Under the pieces are notes generated by a model. It saw only the letters and a list, made by a program, of their open reading frames with translations, made no database searches and was not told the DNA's origin. Both the position numbers and the translations under genes were made by a program. From positions 32,642 to 96,641 of the forward strand of contig CAXGUG010000002.1 of the NCBI GenBank assembly GCA_964012715.1: a DNA stretch of 64,000 nucleotides, read 5' to 3'. Origin of the DNA: UBA1479 sp964012715 (GTDB taxonomy: Bacteria > Pseudomonadota > Alphaproteobacteria > Rhodospirillales > Casp-alpha2). Shown here in pieces: positions 59,506-64,000 of the stretch. The first letter of the stretch is position 1, and each line of letters begins with the position of its first letter.

Positions 59506-60234
59506 ATGGAAAGAGAAGCCGAAAGCATTACCGAAACGGATGGCGCGGGTGCGCCGGGACTGGTCGTACAGCCCATTGATGTGAACTTCTCGCTCAAGGA
59601 CCGGATCTACGATTCCTTGAAGCAGGCGATCACCTCCATGAACATCTACGCCGAGGATGCCGAGCTTCGCCTGGATGAGCGCAAGTTGTCCGAACAGCTG
59701 GAAATCAGCCGCACCCCGATCCGCGAAGCCCTGGCCCGCCTGGAACAGGAAGGCCTGGTCCACATTGTTCCGCGCAAAGGGGTTTTCATCGTCCGCAAGA
59801 CGAAGAAAGAGATCCTGGAAATGATCACCGTCTGGGCGGCGCTGGAAAGCATGGCCGCGCGCCTGGCGACGGAAGTCGCCTCGGACGAAGCGATCGCCGA
59901 ACTGCGGACGATGTTCGCCGAGGTCGAGAGCGAAGAGGCCAAGGCGGCGATCGACGAGTATTCGTCAAAGAACATTCGGTTCCATCAGGCGATCCTGAAG
60001 CTCAGCGGCTGTCAGTTGATCCACGACATGGCCGACAATCTGTTCATTCACATGCGTTCGATCCGCGCCCGGACCATTTCCGAGGGCGATCGCGCGCGGC
60101 GGTCGGTGATCGACCACATGCACATTATCGAGGCGCTCGAAGCACGAGACGCCGAATTGGCTGAACGGTTGGTCCGGGAGCATTCCATGAACCTGGCCCG
60201 CCATATCGAAAAATACGTGGATTATCTGGATTAG
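59506..60234 (+). CDS. GntR family regulator, FCD subfamily (FadR-type)
   Basis: A 242-residue regulator with an N-terminal winged HTH (LKDRIYDSLKQAITSMNIYA; LRLDERKLSEQLEISRTPIR; EALARLEQEGLVHIVPRKGV) and a C-terminal FCD effector domain (about 85-225) with the metal/ligand His residues (FHQAILKLSGC; DHMHIIEALEARD). Such regulators bind short-chain acids. It lies between tctCBA and oxc-frc, all in one direction, so it is the likely regulator of both, probably through the TGGTATACCA-type sites. Ligand oxalate or a derivative is inferred. Confidence 0.92.
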   Translation: MEREAESITETDGAGAPGLVVQPIDVNFSLKDRIYDSLKQAITSMNIYAEDAELRLDERKLSEQLEISRTPIREALARLEQEGLVHIVPRKGVFIVRKTKKEILEMITVWAALESMAARLATEVASDEAIAELRTMFAEVESEEAKAAIDEYSSKNIRFHQAILKLSGCQLIHDMADNLFIHMRSIRARTISEGDRARRSVIDHMHIIEALEARDAELAERLVREHSMNLARHIEKYVDYLD

Positions 60235-60315
60235 GAGCACCCCAAACGGGGGCTTCTGGTCGCGACGAGAGGCGCCCGGCTTCAATCCGGCAGAAATCGC
60301 AAGGGAGAACAAGTA

Positions 60316-62055
60316 ATGTCCAACACCGCAACCAACACCGCGGCACAAGAAGCACCCGAAGCCGGTGCGCTGACCGACGGTTTTCACCTCATCATCGATG
60401 CGCTGAAGCTCAATGACATCAACACCATTTATAACGTGCCGGGGATCCCGATCACGGATCTGGGCCGGATGATGCAGGCCGAAGGCATGCGGGTGTTGTC
60501 GTTCCGCCATGAGCAGCACGCCGGCTATGCCGCCGCCATCGCCGGCTACCTGACCAAGAAGCCGGGCGTCTGTCTGACCGTTTCGGCGCCGGGCTTCCTC
60601 AACGGCCTGACGGCCCTGGCCCATGCCACGACCAACTGCTACCCGATGATCCTGATGTCCGGTTCGTCCGAACGGGAGATCGTCGATCTGATGCAGGGCG
60701 ATTACGAGGAAATGGACCAGCTCGCCATCGCCAAGCCGCTGTGCAAGGCCGCTTACCGCGTGCTGCACGCCGAAGACATCGGCATCGCCGTGGCCCGCGC
60801 CATTCGCGCCGCCGTCTCCGGCCGCCCGGGCGGGGTGTATCTGGATATTCCGGCGGCCCTGCTGGGCCAGACGATGGAAGCCGCCGCCGGTGCGGCGTCC
60901 CTGGTCAAGGTCATCGACCCGGCCCCGGCGCAGCTGCCGGCCCCTGATTCCATCGCCCGCGCGCTGGATGTTCTTAAATCGGCGGAAAAGCCCCTGATCA
61001 TCCTGGGCAAGGGCGCGGCCTACGCTCAGGCCGACGAGGACGTTAAAGCGCTGGTCGAAAAATCGGGCATCCCCTACATCGCCATGAGCATGGCCAAGGG
61101 CCTGCTGCCGGACGATCATGATCTGTATGCCGGCGCCGCGCGCTCGTTGGTGTTGAAGGAATCGGACGCGGTCTTGCTGATCGGCGCGCGCCTCAACTGG
61201 CTTCTGAGCCACGGCAAGGGCAAGCAATGGGGCACGGCGCCGAAGAAGTTCGTGCATATCGATATCGAGCCCAAGGAAATGGATTCCAACGTCGAAATCG
61301 CGGCCCCGGTGGTCGGCGATATCGCGTCCTGCGTGAAGGCGCTGCTGGACGGCATGGGCGGCGATTGGAAGGCCCCGCCGGCTGCCTGGACCGATGCAGT
61401 CAAGGCCAAGCGTGACGCCAACGTCGAGAAGATGGCGCCGCGCCTGCAGAACAACAACGTGCCGATGGATTACCACGGCGCGCTGGGTGCCTTGAAGAAG
61501 GTCGTCGCCGCCAACCCGGAAATGATCCTGGTGAACGAAGGGGCCAATACCCTGGATTTCGCCCGCTCGATCATCGACATGTTCAAGCCGCGCAAGCGCC
61601 TGGACGTCGGCACCTGGGGCGTCATGGGCATCGGCATGGGCCAGGCCATCGGCGCCGCCGTGGAAACGGGCAACCCGGTGCTCTGCATCGAAGGTGACTC
61701 GGCCTTCGGGTTCTCGGGGATGGAGATCGAAACCATCTGCCGTTACGACCTGCCGGTCTGCATCGTGGTGTTCAACAACGGCGGCATCTACCGCGGCACC
61801 GACGTCAACCCGACGGGTGGCAAGGATGTGGCGCCGACCGTGTTCGTCAAGGACGCGCGTTACGACACGATGATGGAAGCCTTCGGCGGCGTCGGCGTCA
61901 ACGCCACCTCGCCGGACGAATTGCTGCAGGCCGTGACCGAAGCCTTGAAGTCGGGCAAGCCGACCCTGGTCAATGCCGTGATCGATGAAAACGCCGGCAC
62001 GGAAAGTGGCCGTATCGGCAATCTCAACCCGCAAAGCGTCGTGTCCAAGAAGTAA
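60316..62055 (+). CDS. oxc: Oxalyl-CoA decarboxylase
   Basis: A 579-residue ThDP-dependent enzyme converting oxalyl-CoA to formyl-CoA and CO2. Family features: DGFHLIIDALKLNDINTIYN and VPGIPITDLGRMMQAEGMRV near the N-terminus, catalytic Glu in FRHEQHAGYAAAIAGYL, the ThDP motif GDSAFGFSGMEIETICRYDL and VVFNNGGIYRG. Length and start fit the family (short N-terminal tail before the first domain). frc follows after 40 bases. Confidence 0.96.
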   Translation: MSNTATNTAAQEAPEAGALTDGFHLIIDALKLNDINTIYNVPGIPITDLGRMMQAEGMRVLSFRHEQHAGYAAAIAGYLTKKPGVCLTVSAPGFLNGLTALAHATTNCYPMILMSGSSEREIVDLMQGDYEEMDQLAIAKPLCKAAYRVLHAEDIGIAVARAIRAAVSGRPGGVYLDIPAALLGQTMEAAAGAASLVKVIDPAPAQLPAPDSIARALDVLKSAEKPLIILGKGAAYAQADEDVKALVEKSGIPYIAMSMAKGLLPDDHDLYAGAARSLVLKESDAVLLIGARLNWLLSHGKGKQWGTAPKKFVHIDIEPKEMDSNVEIAAPVVGDIASCVKALLDGMGGDWKAPPAAWTDAVKAKRDANVEKMAPRLQNNNVPMDYHGALGALKKVVAANPEMILVNEGANTLDFARSIIDMFKPRKRLDVGTWGVMGIGMGQAIGAAVETGNPVLCIEGDSAFGFSGMEIETICRYDLPVCIVVFNNGGIYRGTDVNPTGGKDVAPTVFVKDARYDTMMEAFGGVGVNATSPDELLQAVTEALKSGKPTLVNAVIDENAGTESGRIGNLNPQSVVSKK

Positions 62056-62095
62056 TCGCCACGGCCACGCAACCCGTTAAAAAAAGGAACGCACG

Positions 62096-63340
62096 ATGAA
62101 AGCTCTCGAAGGCGTCAAGATTCTGGACATGACCCATGTGCAGTCGGGCCCGACCTGTACGCAGCTGTTGGCCTGGTTCGGGGCCGACGTGATCAAGGTC
62201 GAACGTCCGGGCGTCGGCGACGCGACCCGCAAGCAACTGGTCGATGTGCCGGGCGCGGACTCGCTCTACTTCACCATGCTCAACCACAACAAGCGCTCGG
62301 TGACCCTCAACACCAAGTCCGACGAAGGCAAGGCGATCTTCACCAAGCTGATCGAACATTGCGACGTGATGGTCGAAAACTTCGCGCCGGGCGCGCTCGA
62401 CCGCATGGGTTTTTCCTGGGAAAAGATCCAGGAGATCAACCCGCGCATGATCTACGCTTCGGTCAAGGGCTTCGGCCCCGGCCCGTACTCGGAATGCAAG
62501 GTCTATGAAAACGTCGCGCAATGCGCCGGCGGTTCAGCCTCGACGACCGGCATGCTGGGCGAAACGCCGATGGTCACGGGCGCGCAAATCGGCGATAGCG
62601 GCACGGGTCTGCACCTGGCGCTGGGTATCGTCACGGCGCTGTATCAGCGGACCCATTCCGGCAAGGGCCAGCGGGTCGAATGCGCCATGCAGGACTCGGT
62701 CCTGAACCTGTGCCGGGTCAAGCTGCGCGACCAGCAGCGCCTGAAGGCCGGTCCGCTCAAGGAATATTCCCAGTTCGGCGAAGGCATTCCCTTCGGCGAA
62801 GCGACGCCGCGCGCCGGTAACGATTCCGGCGGCGGTCAGCCGGGCCGGATTCTGAAGTGCAAGGGTTGGGAACAGGACCCCGACGCCTATACCTACTTCA
62901 TCACCCAGGCCGCGGTTTGGAAGAACATCTGCGACGTCATCGGTAAGCCCGAGTGGAAGGAAGACCCGGAATGGGCCACGCCGGAAGCGCGCCTGCCGAA
63001 GCTGAACGAAATGTTCGAAACCATCGAAGCTTGGACCATGACCAAGACCAAGTTCGAGGTCATGGAAATCTGCAACCCGCTCAACATCCCCGTCGGCCCG
63101 ATTCTGTCGATGAAGGAAATCGCCGAGGAACAGAGCCTGCGTGACACCGGCACCGTGGTCGAAGTCGACCATCCGGAACGCGGCCCGTACCTCACGGTCG
63201 GCAACCCCATCAAGCTGTCCGATTGCCCGGCCGATGTCGTGCGGTCGCCGCTTCTGGGTGAGCACACGGAACAGATCCTGGCCGAGATCGGCATGAGCGC
63301 GGAAGAAATCGAAGCCGCGAAAACGGGTGGCGCGGTCTAA
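62096..63340 (+). CDS. frc: Formyl-CoA:oxalate CoA-transferase
   Basis: A 414-residue class III CoA-transferase that moves CoA from formyl-CoA to oxalate, feeding Oxc. Typical blocks: EGVKILDMTHVQSGPTCTQL, LAWFGADVIKVERPGVGDAT, YASVKGFGPGPYSECKVYEN and the catalytic Asp in VTGAQIGDSGTGLHLALGI. The GGGQPG glycine loop that covers the active site is present (GNDSGGGQPGRILKCKGWEQ). Start 62096 has AAAAAAAGGA upstream. With oxc it completes oxalate to formate plus CO2. Confidence 0.96.
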   Translation: MKALEGVKILDMTHVQSGPTCTQLLAWFGADVIKVERPGVGDATRKQLVDVPGADSLYFTMLNHNKRSVTLNTKSDEGKAIFTKLIEHCDVMVENFAPGALDRMGFSWEKIQEINPRMIYASVKGFGPGPYSECKVYENVAQCAGGSASTTGMLGETPMVTGAQIGDSGTGLHLALGIVTALYQRTHSGKGQRVECAMQDSVLNLCRVKLRDQQRLKAGPLKEYSQFGEGIPFGEATPRAGNDSGGGQPGRILKCKGWEQDPDAYTYFITQAAVWKNICDVIGKPEWKEDPEWATPEARLPKLNEMFETIEAWTMTKTKFEVMEICNPLNIPVGPILSMKEIAEEQSLRDTGTVVEVDHPERGPYLTVGNPIKLSDCPADVVRSPLLGEHTEQILAEIGMSAEEIEAAKTGGAV

Positions 63341-63384
63341 GGCCGCGTCCCAGCCCAACACAAAAAGACCAAGGGAGGACCCCC

Positions 63385-64000
63385 ATGCGTTTGATCCTTA
63401 ACGGCCAACAGGCTTTCGGCAAGGCCACGTTGGAAGCGATCCTGAACAAGGGCGAAGACGAAATCGTCGGCGTGTTCTGCGCGCCCGACAAGGAAGGCAA
63501 GCCCGTCGACCCGGTGAAGGAATTCGCCGTGGAAAAAGGCCTGCCCCTGTTCCAGCCGCCGAACTACACCGATCAGGAAGTCTTGGACCACATGCGGTCG
63601 CTGAAGGCCGACCTGATGGTCATGGCCTACATGATCATCTTCGTTCCCGAAGAAGCCCGCGACATTCCGACCCACGGCTCGATCTGCTTCCACCCGTCGA
63701 TGCTGCCCAAGCACCGCGGTCCGTCGTCGATCAACTGGCCGATCATCGGCGGCGCCACGGAGACGGGTATCTCGATTTTCTGGCCGGATGACGGTCTGGA
63801 CGAAGGCTTCATCCTGCATCAGGACAAAGTCGCCATTGGCCCCGACGACACCCTGGGCGATGTTTATTTCGGCAAGATTTTCGACCGTGGCGTCGAAATG
63901 ATGCTGGAAGCCATCGCCATGGTGAAGGCGGGCAACCCGGCGAAAGTTCCTCAGAACGAAGACGAAGCGACCTACGAATCCTGGTGCCGCAAGAAGGACA
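63385..64000 (+). CDS. Formyltransferase-like protein (10-formyl-THF dehydrogenase N-terminal type), truncated by window edge
   Basis: The first 205 codons of a formyltransferase-fold protein. It starts at ATG 63385 after GGGAGGACCCCC and opens MRLILNGQQAFGKATLEAIL. The folate-site motif is SICFHPSMLPKHRGPSSINW with I-x-x-H as in 10-formyl-THF dehydrogenase, not the N-x-H of methionyl-tRNA formyltransferase; GLDEGFILHQD gives the conserved Asp. The stop lies beyond the window. Placed third behind oxc and frc, it may handle the one-carbon (formyl/formate) product. Whether a C-terminal dehydrogenase domain follows cannot be seen. Confidence 0.75.
   Translation, partial: MRLILNGQQAFGKATLEAILNKGEDEIVGVFCAPDKEGKPVDPVKEFAVEKGLPLFQPPNYTDQEVLDHMRSLKADLMVMAYMIIFVPEEARDIPTHGSICFHPSMLPKHRGPSSINWPIIGGATETGISIFWPDDGLDEGFILHQDKVAIGPDDTLGDVYFGKIFDRGVEMMLEAIAMVKAGNPAKVPQNEDEATYESWCRKKD

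Noticed and set aside
59965..62034. 689-residue minus-strand frame
   Set aside because: Antisense to the GntR gene and oxc; the plus-strand gene is unambiguous.

Overview
The window reads as one continuous stretch of a high-GC alphaproteobacterial chromosome, most plausibly a Rhodospirillales-type organism. This is inferred from gene content and style: a TTAA-N7-TTAAC CtrA-type box ahead of mreCD, a DUF1045-containing C-P lyase operon, tripartite tricarboxylate transport beside oxalate genes, and many REC-based signalling proteins. No species call is possible from the sequence alone.

Layout. 1-2.1 kb: end of ilvB, then ilvN and ilvC (branched-chain amino acids). 2.6-4.3 kb: two tandem DehI-like paralogues. 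4.3-6.4 kb: leuA behind a leucine-rich leader peptide and a probable attenuator. 6.7-21.2 kb: mreB, then a MATE exporter and a PhnD-like binding protein/histidine kinase/response regulator block, then mreC-mreD-mrdA-mrdB, so the rod-shape locus is split by about 9 kb. 21.3-31.3 kb: a roughly 10-kb genomic island integrated in tRNA-Lys(CTT), bounded by a 51-bp direct repeat. It carries paired arm-type repeats, a tyrosine integrase, a Rep-like gene behind an origin-like palindrome cluster, a cytosine methyltransferase with an NgoBV/NlaIV-type endonuclease, a Vsr endonuclease, and a DUF262 + HEPN pair that is the best candidate for a little-described defence system. 31.4-44.4 kb: amidoligase/glutamine amidotransferase pair, a gene behind a Fur-like operator, two orphan Dpp-type ATPases, a DUF4865/DSD1-enzyme/LysR cluster, and a 1711-residue hybrid kinase with a one-domain response regulator. 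44.5-55.5 kb: the phosphonate locus (phnCDE, a mini chemotaxis-receptor tip, phnM and phnF on the minus strand, phnGHIJKL and a 2H-phosphoesterase gene), with three Pho-box-like repeats. 56.1-64 kb: tctCBA, an FCD-type GntR regulator, oxc, frc and the start of a formyltransferase-like gene, which looks like an oxalate uptake and degradation unit.

How the parts work together. The phosphonate genes form a complete import and C-P bond cleavage pathway under likely PhoB and PhnF control. The PhnD-like sensor protein at 14 kb may feed a second, signalling use of a phosphonate-like ligand. The tct/oxc/frc genes share a TGGTATACCA-type operator with their own regulator. The island combines mobility, replication-like and anti-phage functions and is clearly AT-richer in its defence half than the flanking chromosome. 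Coordinates of starts were chosen from ribosome-binding sites and family N-termini; where these disagree, alternatives are given.
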